A stretch of DNA of 54,079 nucleotides from Promethearchaeia archaeon. GTDB lineage: Archaea > Asgardarchaeota > Lokiarchaeia > Sigyniarchaeales > SOKP01. The notes under the pieces are model-generated. The model was not told the DNA's origin and did no database searches. It saw only the letters and a program-made list of their open reading frames with translations. A program made the position numbers and the translations under genes. This document shows positions 17,676-26,923 of this stretch, piece after piece (the stretch's first letter is position 1; every line of letters starts with the position of its first letter). The DNA is taken from assembly GCA_029856155.1 (NCBI GenBank), contig JAHQWL010000025.1, positions 1 to 54,079 on the forward strand, given 5' to 3'.

Positions 17676-17998
17676 GTTGTACAAATATTAACAAATCTTC
17701 GAAATAAATAAACAATAGAGTATTTCATTTAATCTTTAATACTGTATTAGGTTTTGAAGTATTCACAAGTCATATCCTCATTTGTATTACCCCTAAGATG
17801 TGAATTTTTTTTATATTTCCTCTCTCTTCTTAATTAGTACAATCAATAAATATCAATTAAATATGTAAAAGAATTTTAATGTTGGTTTTTATTTTTATGA
17901 TAAGTAAATAAGTGATAAAAAGTTGATGTGTTTTTAACGTAAACGTAGTTTTCGAAGAAAAAGTACTGATTAATGCTCAAAGGGCATTTGAGCTTACT
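17676..17998. other. Intergenic region without a recognised gene
   Basis: AT-rich spacer. A T8 run at about 17805-17812 may terminate the upstream gene. The last 70 bases (from 17927) are open in the frame of the following gene and probably belong to its true 5' end. No RNA gene is seen. Confidence 0.4.
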
Positions 17999-18412
17999 AT
18001 GCAATGGTTAAATAGTCAATATAAAACTAAAATTAAAACATCAACGCCACATACATTTATTGAAGCTAAGCAAGGAACTATGAGAACTCATACTGGGCAT
18101 GATCCAAACTGGAAAAAGCGAATACTGATTAATTTTTATACTCTGGAAGGAAACCAAACATTAATACGAGTGGATGCGATACCTCTATCTCGAACTATAT
18201 TTAGAGTTGAAAAATTAAAACAATCGTGGTATAATGGTCTTTTCTCTCATTTGTTTTCTTTGCTTAAAACCTATGGAATATCTGCTAGACAGGAAAAAAT
18301 CCCGGAACCTAGCATTATTCAAGGACAAAAAATTAAATATTGCTCCTTTTGTGGAAGTCAAATAGAAGAATCAGCTAAAATATGTCCTAGTTGTGGAATC
18401 GAAAGAGAGTAA
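17999..18412 (+). CDS. SRPBCC-like domain with C-terminal zinc ribbon; 5' end unresolved
   Basis: 137 aa from the first ATG. It has an alpha/beta domain ('FIEAKQGTMRTHTGHDPNWKKRILINFY', 'LIRVDAIPLSRTIFRVEKLKQSWYNGLFSHLF') and a C-terminal zinc ribbon (CSFCG ... CPSCG). The frame is open upstream to a TGA at 17924-17926. The extra residues 'VVFEEKVLINAQRAFELT' look like the expected first strand and helix of the domain, but contain no ATG, GTG or TTG in frame. The real start may be a rare codon (CTG 17966 or ATT 17969), or the 5' end may be mutated. Function unknown. Confidence 0.6.
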   Translation: MQWLNSQYKTKIKTSTPHTFIEAKQGTMRTHTGHDPNWKKRILINFYTLEGNQTLIRVDAIPLSRTIFRVEKLKQSWYNGLFSHLFSLLKTYGISARQEKIPEPSIIQGQKIKYCSFCGSQIEESAKICPSCGIERE

Positions 18413-18511
18413 GAATTTTAAGATCTTCAACTCGTAAAATAATTAAAATACTTTTTTCTGAAATTTGTCGGACTCTCTTGATTTATTTGAGAAAAATTGA
18501 ATCTTCTTTTT

Positions 18512-18664
18512 GTGACAAAATCTTATTATGATTGGGAATTGGATTTAAGAACTAAACCACCCCATATGAAAAAAAAGAAGAATAAGAAAAATGATCTAGG
18601 AATCTCAGTTGAAGACTTCAAAAGTTTCATTAAATTATGGAAAAGTAAAAATATTGTATTTTGA
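18512..18664 (+). CDS. Candidate 50-aa basic small protein (GTG start)
   Basis: Frame with GTG start reading TKSYYDWELDLRTKPPH, then a Lys-rich stretch and ISVEDFKSFIKLWKSKNIVF. Composition is protein-like and the C-terminal half forms a plausible amphipathic helix. There is no convincing ribosome-binding site; an internal ATG at 18566 would give 32 aa. Weakly supported. Confidence 0.3.
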   Translation: MTKSYYDWELDLRTKPPHMKKKKNKKNDLGISVEDFKSFIKLWKSKNIVF

Positions 18665-18719
18665 GTTTAATGGGATCTTAAATATTAAATAGTAGCGAAA
18701 AAAATAAGAAAATGTAGAT

Positions 18720-19097
18720 TTAGAATGGTAATATATCGATAGTTACGTGCAATAACGCCCCAATTAAAATGACAACGAGAACATATATTAGGAAAGCTAT
18801 AACAGTTATAACTATTGCACTTAAAAATCCGACATTATGGCTAACACTAATAATTATCCAGGTTAGAATTAATGCCACTAACCATGCGAGCCAAGTTTCT
18901 AGATAAAGAAAAGTTAAAGCAAAAGTTACAGTTATTAAGAATGCTGTCAAAAAGACATGCCCGAAATTAGTGTTTTTCGCTTTACTAAAGAAACTTAATG
19001 CTATGCTCAAAAAAATTGCCATTATCAATAGAACTATAAGATAGAATACCAAAAACCACATTACTTCTTCAAAGGTTTGGAAAATCATTTTAATCAT
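18720..19097 (-). CDS. Small four-TM membrane protein
   Basis: 125 aa, almost entirely hydrophobic, with about four membrane segments and a short internal polar loop 'SKAKNTNFG'. No motif recognised. The start ATG at 19097 has an internal Met at residue 3 as an alternative. A promoter region shared with the divergent SnoaL-like gene lies upstream. Confidence 0.55.
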   Translation of the reverse strand: MIKMIFQTFEEVMWFLVFYLIVLLIMAIFLSIALSFFSKAKNTNFGHVFLTAFLITVTFALTFLYLETWLAWLVALILTWIIISVSHNVGFLSAIVITVIAFLIYVLVVILIGALLHVTIDILPF

Positions 19098-19212
19098 TAT
19101 TTGAGTTTAATTTAAATACCATAAATTTTAGGAAATATTTATATTATGTGGAACTAGAAAAAAACCATAATATATAAGGTAAATCCTAATGTGATTTTAA
19201 GGAGAAAATATA

Positions 19213-19578
19213 ATGAACTTAAAAGATCCAAAATTAACTGCTCTCCAATTTAATGAATATATCAATAATCAAGATATTCAAGGACTTACTAATCTCATGA
19301 CAAAAGACCACCTATTTATTGATCGTTAAGGAGATCGTTATGGAGACATGGTTAATGGGTGGAAAGAATTTTTCAGAAACTACCCCACTTATAAAAATTA
19401 TTTTAAAAGAGTAGAATCAATAGATAATTTGGTAATTTTAATCGGGTATGCCAAATGGTCTAAAGATTCTTTAGTAGAAGATCATGCCATATGGACAGCC
19501 AAGATTGAAAATGATCTTGTCGCTGAATGGTGTATTTATGAAGATACAGATGAAAATAGAAAGAAATTTAGCTTATAA
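19213..19578 (+). pseudogene. SnoaL/NTF2-like protein gene interrupted by an in-frame TAA
   Basis: A single frame of 122 codons begins at ATG 19213 (with GGAG eight bases upstream) and continues to TAA 19578, but has one TAA at 19327-19329. The two halves together give a normal small SnoaL/NTF2-like fold: helix 'LTALQFNEYINNQDIQGLTNLMTKDHLFID', then '..GDMVNGWKEFF', and a beta sheet ending 'AIWTAKIENDLVAEWCIYED'. The stop falls where orthologues would have a residue following 'FIDR'. It is a recent nonsense mutation or a sequencing error. Restart at ATG 19348 would lack the first helix. Confidence 0.6.
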
Positions 19579-19589
19579 AGAGTGAAAAA

Positions 19590-19694
19590 TTAAACAAATA
19601 TACCCATAATTATCAATAAAGCAATACATAGAGCTGCTAAACTCGAAAATCCAATTAGACCCAAAAAGATTTCATAAAACTCTTTAAAAGTCAT
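19590..19694 (-). CDS. Candidate 34-aa membrane micro-protein
   Basis: Frame MTFKEFYEIFLGLIGFSS followed by a hydrophobic run to the stop. One membrane segment with a polar N-terminal helix. Composition is consistent with a real small membrane protein; no clear ribosome-binding site. Low support. Confidence 0.3.
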   Translation of the reverse strand: MTFKEFYEIFLGLIGFSSLAALCIALLIIMGIFV

Positions 19695-19925
19695 AATTTT
19701 ATATTTTTCGCCTTTAATTCTAATTTATAATTACTATTCAATTATACCTAATCTAGTATATAAAAGTATATATTTAAATGTTATGCCTAAGAATCATTTA
19801 TTCCATTTTAATGCATACTTATGTGTAATAAAAGTTGCATATATATATAAATATATAATTATATTTTTTATCTAATGAAGAGCGTAAGAATAAAAAGAAC
19901 ATTTTTAAGTAATAATTTGTCAATA

Positions 19926-19952
19926 AACTGTCTAATTCGAGATTAGATAGTT
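19926..19952. repeat. Imperfect 11-bp inverted repeat upstream of the UPF0182 gene
   Basis: AACTGTCTAAT (19926-19936) and ATTAGATAGTT (19942-19952) match at 10 of 11 positions around TCGAG. It stands about 90 bases before the ATG at 20043, in an otherwise AT-only region with strings of TATA, so it may be an operator. It is followed by CTTTT and could also end a short transcript. The remainder of 19695-20042 shows only TATA-like AT repeats. Confidence 0.35.
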
Positions 19953-20042
19953 CTTTTAATATTAAGCATAAACGATTTATGTATTCAAATTTTTAACCTA
20001 AATAATAATAATTATTATTTTTAAGAAATTTGTTGAATAATC

Positions 20043-23000
20043 ATGACAAAAAAATCGTGTGAAAAACATAAAAAATTCAATTATTACTGTAAAGATTGCC
20101 AAGCAATAAATAAAGCATATGAATTTCAAAAGAAAGTAGAAAGATTAGAACGAGGAGAATCTTTTGATGATGAACCTCCACAAACTAAACTATTAAAACT
20201 TGGTATATTTCAATCTAAACCGAAAATAAAAAAATATCTAAAGATCTTTTTACCAATTGTAACTATAGTTATCGTTCTTCTATCTATTTTATGGTGGTGG
20301 CCTGCTTGGTTTGGGCCCATTAAACTTAATGCTCAACTATATGATAATAAAGCGGTTGGAAATATTAGTTATTATGAAGTTTATTTTCTTAATTTCTGGT
20401 CAACCAATTTCTTTTTTAATAAAACAGCCTTGATAGGGGCGATAATAGGATGTATCATAATGAGTCTACCACCTAATAGAAATCTATTAACTATTATTGG
20501 TACACGGTTAAGATTTGGTAAACCATCGATATTAAAAGCCTTAATTTTTTGGTGGACCGCGGGTTTTGCTCTATTTTACTGCATAGGCTTTATACTCGAT
20601 ATTGATGGTCAATTTTCTTGGGCTATATACTTGATAGAAAAAGGGGAAATTGGTTTCTCTCCGATTACTGTTTTTACTGATGCTTTCAATGTCTTAATGA
20701 ACCAGAATAATATGAACCTTGATTTTATATTCGTTTATACGAGGGTATATTTACCATTTATTTTTTACATTTTTGCAGTTTGTATTTTTCGATTAATTTT
20801 AAACATTGGAAGTAATTATTACTTGCAAAGAAACGATTATAATATATTAGCAAACGCCCTATTAATAGGTAGTTTGATTTGTGGGATAATCTTTCTTTAT
20901 TTACCTGCTTTTGCTTTAAATGGGGTTGAATTAATACAGATGTGGTCATTGATATTAGCCTTTATTGCCCTTATTGGATTTGGGGTATTGTTTTATATTT
21001 TTGGTCGCCTTAAATCAACGAAAAATCCAAGATCTAAGTTAATCATAAATCCTAAGGAAATGAAAATATGGATAATGACTGGAGTGGTAATAGGGATAAT
21101 AATAGTACCCATGATAATAAGTGTTGGTCCATCAATCACATTAAGTAATACATCAGTCTATTCTACATACGAATGGAATAAAAGAGTTCAAAGAGAAATC
21201 CTATGGACCAGAGAGTGTGCTGGATTAGACATTTTTGAGGAAAGACCAATCGAAAATTTCACTTTATCATCTTCGCCAGCAAACGATACACTAATGATCG
21301 AGCGAATAAGGCAATTTGATCAATCTTTTGCTGTTCAGAGTCTAGCCGCAAAGATTGGTACTACATATGAAGGTTTAGCAGATTCTGATATCGTTTTTTT
21401 AAATGGAACTGAATATTGGGTCGCACCAAAAACAATCAGATTATCACAATTTTCTGGAGATCCAGTGCAAATCTCTACTGAATTATATGATCATATTGAA
21501 GGATTCTTGGCATTGGATACAAACACAGGAGAATTAGTTAATGTAACTTCGATTTTTAATATTGATGAAAATTATCCAATCTTTTTTGGTGAATCTGAAA
21601 GTGAAAAATTTTTAGAGGTACAAGATTCTTATGGTGGTTTAGGTGCTTATGATACAAGTATTTTACTAGGAACTGAATGGAGAGGTGGAATTCCAAATAA
21701 TATATACGTTTATAATGGCGATCCAGATGGAATACTTGAGGGTTTGGAAGCTTTCTGGTATACAGCTAGTTTAGGGCTATGGGGATATGTTTTCCAAGGA
21801 GGAGAAAAACAATTTTTAATTAATAGAAACGTTAAAAACCGAGTAAATAATATACTTTTACCTCAATTAAGAGTAGACAATGATCCTTATTTAGTTTTTG
21901 ATCGTAATAATGAAAAGATGTATTATGCAGTTTCAATTTATACGTCAATAAATATTGGCTCATATTCACGATCTCCAGTATTAAGATTTTTAGGAATAGG
22001 TTTAATTGATGTAATTAATGGTGAAATGGAATTTTATAAAAATCCTAGTTTAATTGAATCGAGTGATGATCCAACTTATTTTGCTTGGAAATATTACATG
22101 GAAGTTTATAATTGGCAAGATTCTCCATCATGGTTAAAAAACCAGTTGAGATATCCCGAAGATTTATTCGAAATGCAACTAAAAGCAAATTACATATATC
22201 ATGTCCAAGATCTAAAATCATGGAAGAGAGGAGATGACTTTCATGAAAGACCGGAAAATGGAGATCTCTTTTATATCGAAACAAATCTAGGAGATGGGAT
22301 TGAATATGTTGGGTTAGATTTAGTGGAGTATCAAGGTACAGAGGCAAAAACATTAGCAGGTATGTATATAATAAGACATGGAGAAAATTTCGGAGAAGCA
22401 CTCTTTTACCACACAAGAAACTTGGCAGAAAATCTAATTGGTCCTCAAACTGCGAGAGATACATATGAAACAGAAGCAACTCAAGAAATTATCCTAATTT
22501 CTGGTGCTAGGAATGGAAATACCCTACTATATCCCCTTGGGGGTTCAGTTTACTACTATATACCTACTTACAGCACTGTTGGTGGATTACAACAATTAAA
22601 ATTGGCAGGATTCGTAGAAGCATTTACTAGAAGAGTAGGCTACGGTGCTGATGCTTTTGACGCCTATAATAATTTAGAAAATTTTAAACCGAGGACATTT
22701 ACTTTAGCAACTGATGCTGATAATCCTGATATTGATGGAGTATTTCTATTAAATTGGACAGAATCTCAATTTGCTGATAGTTATTCAATCTATAGAAACA
22801 ACAGTTTAATTGTAAGTAATTTGCTTAATTCACAAACATCGTATATAATTTCTGAATTAAATTCTGGGATTTATGAATATTTTGTTCAAGCATCTAATGC
22901 ATTTGGTAATACAACAACAAACACAATAATAGTAGATGTTAAAATATATGCTATAGCATTTAATTTTGAAATGGATAACTCAATGACATTACCAGATGAT

Positions 23001-23345
23001 CTCGCACGCTTTAGAATAGAACTCGAGAATTTAAATGAAACTATCACACCTCTGGGATATAACGTTACAGTAAATTTATTATTATATCGAGAAGGAGGTG
23101 GGGTCTTTTCAGTTATAGTACCACCTGATTATTATCCGTTGGAAAATAGATCTTTCAGTTATGGCGTTTATTCTGGTATTAATTTTACACTAATTAATGA
23201 TATTCTTTATTCTGGTGAGGGTTTGATTTTGAATGGATTTATAAATTGTACAACTAGCGATATCATAATAAGATTTAAATGGACTTTAATTGTTGATAAT
23301 GTTATTATACATGTTTCAGAAGAAGATTTTATCTCAGTAACTTAA
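20043..23345 (+). CDS. UPF0182 (COG1615)-family large membrane protein with N-terminal zinc-finger-like and C-terminal FN3-like parts
   Basis: 1100 aa. The N-terminus has a C-x2-H-x6-C-x2-C site (Cys6, His9, Cys16, Cys19) and a coiled-coil stretch. About seven membrane segments follow (70-365), then a large external domain. UPF0182 hallmarks, recalled from bacterial and archaeal members, are 'LLPQLRVDNDPYLVF' then '..YAVSIYTSINIGSYSRSP' (family 'FL.lD.DPYlV...DaYT.s..yPYS') and 'WLKNQLRYPEDLFEMQ' followed by 'YIYHVQD' (family 'LRYPEDLF..Q...Y.tYHm.d'). The C-terminus (about 885-980) looks like a fibronectin type III domain, with a further beta domain to the end. The family is widespread but its function is unknown. 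Confidence 0.78.
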   Translation: MTKKSCEKHKKFNYYCKDCQAINKAYEFQKKVERLERGESFDDEPPQTKLLKLGIFQSKPKIKKYLKIFLPIVTIVIVLLSILWWWPAWFGPIKLNAQLYDNKAVGNISYYEVYFLNFWSTNFFFNKTALIGAIIGCIIMSLPPNRNLLTIIGTRLRFGKPSILKALIFWWTAGFALFYCIGFILDIDGQFSWAIYLIEKGEIGFSPITVFTDAFNVLMNQNNMNLDFIFVYTRVYLPFIFYIFAVCIFRLILNIGSNYYLQRNDYNILANALLIGSLICGIIFLYLPAFALNGVELIQMWSLILAFIALIGFGVLFYIFGRLKSTKNPRSKLIINPKEMKIWIMTGVVIGIIIVPMIISVGPSITLSNTSVYSTYEWNKRVQREILWTRECAGLDIFEERPIENFTLSSSPANDTLMIERIRQFDQSFAVQSLAAKIGTTYEGLADSDIVFLNGTEYWVAPKTIRLSQFSGDPVQISTELYDHIEGFLALDTNTGELVNVTSIFNIDENYPIFFGESESEKFLEVQDSYGGLGAYDTSILLGTEWRGGIPNNIYVYNGDPDGILEGLEAFWYTASLGLWGYVFQGGEKQFLINRNVKNRVNNILLPQLRVDNDPYLVFDRNNEKMYYAVSIYTSINIGSYSRSPVLRFLGIGLIDVINGEMEFYKNPSLIESSDDPTYFAWKYYMEVYNWQDSPSWLKNQLRYPEDLFEMQLKANYIYHVQDLKSWKRGDDFHERPENGDLFYIETNLGDGIEYVGLDLVEYQGTEAKTLAGMYIIRHGENFGEALFYHTRNLAENLIGPQTARDTYETEATQEIILISGARNGNTLLYPLGGSVYYYIPTYSTVGGLQQLKLAGFVEAFTRRVGYGADAFDAYNNLENFKPRTFTLATDADNPDIDGVFLLNWTESQFADSYSIYRNNSLIVSNLLNSQTSYIISELNSGIYEYFVQASNAFGNTTTNTIIVDVKIYAIAFNFEMDNSMTLPDDLARFRIELENLNETITPLGYNVTVNLLLYREGGGVFSVIVPPDYYPLENRSFSYGVYSGINFTLINDILYSGEGLILNGFINCTTSDIIIRFKWTLIVDNVIIHVSEEDFISVT

Positions 23346-23380
23346 ATTAACAATTTTTTTTTATTTTATTTTTAATTTTT

Positions 23381-24340
23381 TCAAATAAAAAGTAATAGAA
23401 CACCAAGTAATGTTATTATTACTCCTGAAAATCCCTTTATTGAAATTTTTTCTTTATTTATAATATAAGAGAATGGGATTGTAAATAAGGGCATTGCTGT
23501 GGATATAAGAGACATAAAAGTTGCTCCTGCTATATGAACACCTTCTCCAAAAAATATACTCCCTATTGAATAGCTCAATATGGCAGAAATGAGAAGAATG
23601 ATCCAAGTATTGCGATTTTTAGGTATCGGTGTTCTTGTTCCCTCTATTGCAGCAATTATACTTAATAAAACTGAGGCGAATAGGAACCGTATCATCATAG
23701 CGATCATTGTACTTAATACTCCTAAATTCAATATATGATCAACTTGATTGATTGAATAATCCGTTAAAGCAATACCTATAGCCCAAGAGATTGCAGTAAT
23801 AAGAGCTAAAAGCGTTCCTTTAAGAGTCCTGGGAAGAGAAGTTTTATTTAAATCCTTGTGATTATTAGACATTTGAGATTGAAAAGAATAAGGAGTTTTA
23901 TTATTGAAATTATTGCGTTCCCCTCTTGTTATTATTATTACTCCTATTCCAATTAATATCCCTGAAAAAATCATTTGAATTGAAATTGAGCGTTTTAAAA
24001 AGAAAAATGCAAATAAAATTGTAAAGAATGGTGTTGTAGTAGTTATAGCAAGAGCTTTAGCGGGTCCTAAAATCTTCTGTGATTGAAGATAGGCTGTATC
24101 TCCTAAGATAACCGTAAATGAAATGCTTATCACTAGAATCAATATAAGTATAATGGATAATGAAAATATCTCAAAAAAGACACCAAAGGATACACATATT
24201 ATTAGAAATGTTAAAAATCCAACTATTGATCGTATTGCGTTTTGAAAAATCGGTGTTGCTTCGTTTTCTATCTTTCTAGCTAATACAAATGAAAGCGCAA
24301 ACGAGATTCCTGTAAGAATCGCCATTATTTCCCCATACAT
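23381..24340 (-). CDS. EamA/DMT-family transporter
   Basis: 319 aa with ten membrane segments arranged as two EamA repeats (about 1-140 and 175-319) separated by a polar linker (143-172). 'ARKIENEATPIFQNAIRS' in the first repeat and 'EGVHIAGATFMSLISTAMPLFT' in the second match drug/metabolite exporter patterns. It probably exports a metabolite or amino acid. It converges on the UPF0182 gene with a T-rich spacer between them. Confidence 0.85.
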   Translation of the reverse strand: MYGEIMAILTGISFALSFVLARKIENEATPIFQNAIRSIVGFLTFLIICVSFGVFFEIFSLSIILILILVISISFTVILGDTAYLQSQKILGPAKALAITTTTPFFTILFAFFFLKRSISIQMIFSGILIGIGVIIITRGERNNFNNKTPYSFQSQMSNNHKDLNKTSLPRTLKGTLLALITAISWAIGIALTDYSINQVDHILNLGVLSTMIAMMIRFLFASVLLSIIAAIEGTRTPIPKNRNTWIILLISAILSYSIGSIFFGEGVHIAGATFMSLISTAMPLFTIPFSYIINKEKISIKGFSGVIITLLGVLLLFI

Positions 24341-24512
24341 ACCTAGCCTTCTCTCTTTAATGTGTTAAGACATAGATTGTTTTAATTTTCTAATAAATGA
24401 TGAATTTTACTTTTTTCAAAAATAAGTAATCTCTTATACATTTTTAAAGAGATTTGTGTTTTTAATTGTTTATGCTTGATCTTTATTCATATTAATAATT
24501 AAGGACAAATTA

Positions 24513-25292
24513 ATGGTATCTAGTCAAAATAATTTTTACTTGAGAGAAGATAACAATAATGAGAAATCTAATAGAAACCTAGATAATATTTTAATTGAAA
24601 GTGCATATATTTCATGTAATTTTAACAAAATCCCCCCAATATTCGGTTGCTTAATAGCAGATTTACATGGAAATACTCTAATGGTATTTGAATATGATTC
24701 TAAAAATGAGAATGATTATGGATCTATAAAATCATATTTATCTGAACATCAGAAAAGCCTTTTAGAAATTGACTTAATATCAATGTATTTTAGTTCTTTT
24801 AAGGCTTTCGCAGGACAAACCAACATTCAAAATTTATCAAATTTAGAAATACATGGTTCTAATATTAAGGTTCAAATTTTCTTTTTATTTAATAAATATA
24901 TGATCATTTTTTTTCTCAATTCTAAAACAGATTTAAGTTTAAAAGAAAAAAAACAAATTATAGAATACTTTGAAGATAAAATCATAAAATTTGAATTTGA
25001 GTTTACCCATTTTAATGCCGCAAGATCTAGAAAAATTCTTAGTATATTAGAAAACAAGGGAAAAGCTTGGTTAAAAAAATTAAATAAAAACTATTTACAA
25101 ACGTATAATGATTCATATCTAAAGAAACATGAAATATTGAATGTACTTTCAAGCCAAATCGAGCCAATAATTGAAAAAATCCTTAATGAATATTTAGAAA
25201 ATATTGAAGAAGATATTGTAAATAATGTATCAAAAGAAATTAAGAACCAAATCCAAGACAAATTGTTTGGATTTGACCCAAATTCTTATTAA
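24513..25292 (+). CDS. Longin/roadblock-like Asgard protein
   Basis: 259 aa. Residues about 40-150 show the order expected of roadblock/longin folds: strand 'FGCLIADLHGNTLMVFEYD', helix 'IDLISMYFSSFKAFAGQTN', strands 'LEIHGSNIKVQIFFLFNKYMIIFFLN', helix 'LSLKEKKQIIEYFEDKI'. The C-terminal 100 residues are helical and charged, ending in likely coiled coils ('EILNVLSSQIEPIIEKILNEYLENIEEDI'). Such proteins in Asgard archaea are thought to be dimeric platforms for small GTPases. No GTPase is adjacent. Divergent from the DMT transporter. Confidence 0.55.
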   Translation: MVSSQNNFYLREDNNNEKSNRNLDNILIESAYISCNFNKIPPIFGCLIADLHGNTLMVFEYDSKNENDYGSIKSYLSEHQKSLLEIDLISMYFSSFKAFAGQTNIQNLSNLEIHGSNIKVQIFFLFNKYMIIFFLNSKTDLSLKEKKQIIEYFEDKIIKFEFEFTHFNAARSRKILSILENKGKAWLKKLNKNYLQTYNDSYLKKHEILNVLSSQIEPIIEKILNEYLENIEEDIVNNVSKEIKNQIQDKLFGFDPNSY

Positions 25293-25369
25293 AATTTAAA
25301 ATCAAAGGATCTAATAAAATTTTGAATATCTTATTGTAGATATTTAGACCAGTGAAGATTTTATTTAAC

Positions 25370-25600
25370 TTAATGATGTAGAAAATTTTTTATCTTTTTC
25401 TTTCTAATTAGAAGAAAACCAAGAAGTAGAAACACAATCTCAAAAAATATATCTTTAACGAGAATGATACTTCCTAAACGTATAAAAAATAAGTTAATAA
25501 CCAATGCAAAAACACTGTAAAAAATAGAAAATAATCCAAATGAAAATAAAAAAACGCCTAAGATTAAATCTAACTCAACTTTTTTCTTCAGTTTTATCAC
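25370..25600 (-). CDS. Small two-TM membrane protein
   Basis: 76 aa with a basic N-terminus (MIKLKKKVE), two membrane segments (about 10-38 and 45-65) and a basic C-terminal end (RKKKIKNF). Hairpin topology with both ends inside. No family recognised. It lies 70 bases downstream of the 334-aa membrane protein gene on the same strand and may be co-transcribed. Confidence 0.5.
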   Translation of the reverse strand: MIKLKKKVELDLILGVFLFSFGLFSIFYSVFALVINLFFIRLGSIILVKDIFFEIVFLLLGFLLIRKKKIKNFLHH

Positions 25601-25670
25601 TTAAGAAAGATTCCAAATCTACTTTATTTCTAAATTTGTAATAAATATATGAAAAGAACTATTTAAGCGT

Positions 25671-26675
25671 TTATTTATGCGAACTTCCAATTGAATCATC
25701 ATATTTTCTTAAATCATTTAAAATTTGCTCAAATTCTTGGTATAAGTCTGGGTAAAATTTAGCAAATACACGATACCAATCTATTCCAAGCATTCCTCCT
25801 GCAATAAAACAAAGAACAACTCCTATTAAAACAAGAGTCTCATGATTAATGTGAAAAATCAGTATCGGAAAGAAATCTGTTCCATGTATAAACAAGCTGA
25901 CTGAAAAGCTATTAAGAAATATCCCAAAAGGATATAACAGTACTCTTGGTGACTTAAAAAAATGTGCAGATTCCGGAGAATTTAGATAGAATATAGATGA
26001 TATATTGTTATTATAAGTGCTTTTTCGACGCTCAATAAATTTGAACGTAATTATATCTCTCCAATCCCTAAAAATTAAAAAACTTCCACTAAATAAGAAT
26101 AAAAATAATAAAATCATCTCAATGGCTAAATAAATTCTTAATTCTGTCCTTAATATTTCATATTGAACCATTACGTTTCGAATTATCCATAAAAAAACAG
26201 CTAAAAGGACAAACAAAATACCTACAAAACCTTCATGAATATGGTAATTTTGAAAAACTTTCCCTTTATTGTCCTGGTTCGAATTATATCTAATGTATCT
26301 AATAAAATTTATGGTTAGTCCAGGGGACATTATAGAAAAACATATAATAGGAACAGCTTCTCTAATAATATTCCAATCCAAAGAACCAAATTCGACTTTA
26401 AAAAGTTCTAAAAAGTAAAGTATGATCCATAACGGGGTTCCAATTAGGATTATTATAAGAAAAATTTTATTGTAATTTTGAAAAGTAATTAAAAATAATA
26501 ATAAATAAAAAAATAAGATAAAATAACTTATAGTGAACATCCAATTAATCTGTAATTCGAGAGAGTACCACTCATATCGTTGATTATAATAATAGAAGTA
26601 ATAAAGGATTATCATACTTGATATGATTAAACAAAAAAACACTATTCCCTTAAAAAAATGAAGATACTTTTTCAT
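25671..26675 (-). CDS. Polytopic membrane protein of unknown function
   Basis: 334 aa with eight or nine hydrophobic segments and a polar cytosolic loop (about 210-240, 'FKFIERRKSTYNNN'). The C-terminal tail is acidic/polar ('YQEFEQILNDLRKYDDS'). No motif recognised. It is divergent from the ABC-2/CPBP fusion gene and probably shares a regulatory region with it. Confidence 0.55.
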   Translation of the reverse strand: MKKYLHFFKGIVFFCLIISSMIILYYFYYYNQRYEWYSLELQINWMFTISYFILFFYLLLFLITFQNYNKIFLIIILIGTPLWIILYFLELFKVEFGSLDWNIIREAVPIICFSIMSPGLTINFIRYIRYNSNQDNKGKVFQNYHIHEGFVGILFVLLAVFLWIIRNVMVQYEILRTELRIYLAIEMILLFLFLFSGSFLIFRDWRDIITFKFIERRKSTYNNNISSIFYLNSPESAHFFKSPRVLLYPFGIFLNSFSVSLFIHGTDFFPILIFHINHETLVLIGVVLCFIAGGMLGIDWYRVFAKFYPDLYQEFEQILNDLRKYDDSIGSSHK

Positions 26676-26923
26676 AATTCTTTTAAACCTTTAAATTACT
26701 TAAAATGAACTTTAAGGAAACTAAATTCTCTTTTTTTTATAGTATTTTTTTAAATATTTGTTATTTAATATTGTAAAGATTCAATAAAAAATGTTTAAAT
26801 TTTTAGATATAATTTAATAAATATAAATATTTTTTTTCCGCTTGCTTAGAATCAAGAGATAATGAAATTACTACGTAAATAAATCCATTTAATTAAAGTT
26901 AAAATCCAAAAATAAACATAATA

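Noticed and set aside
26279..26292. GGTTCGAAT-like T-loop sequence suggesting a tRNA
   Set aside because: Inside a clear membrane-protein gene, and no cloverleaf can be drawn around it.
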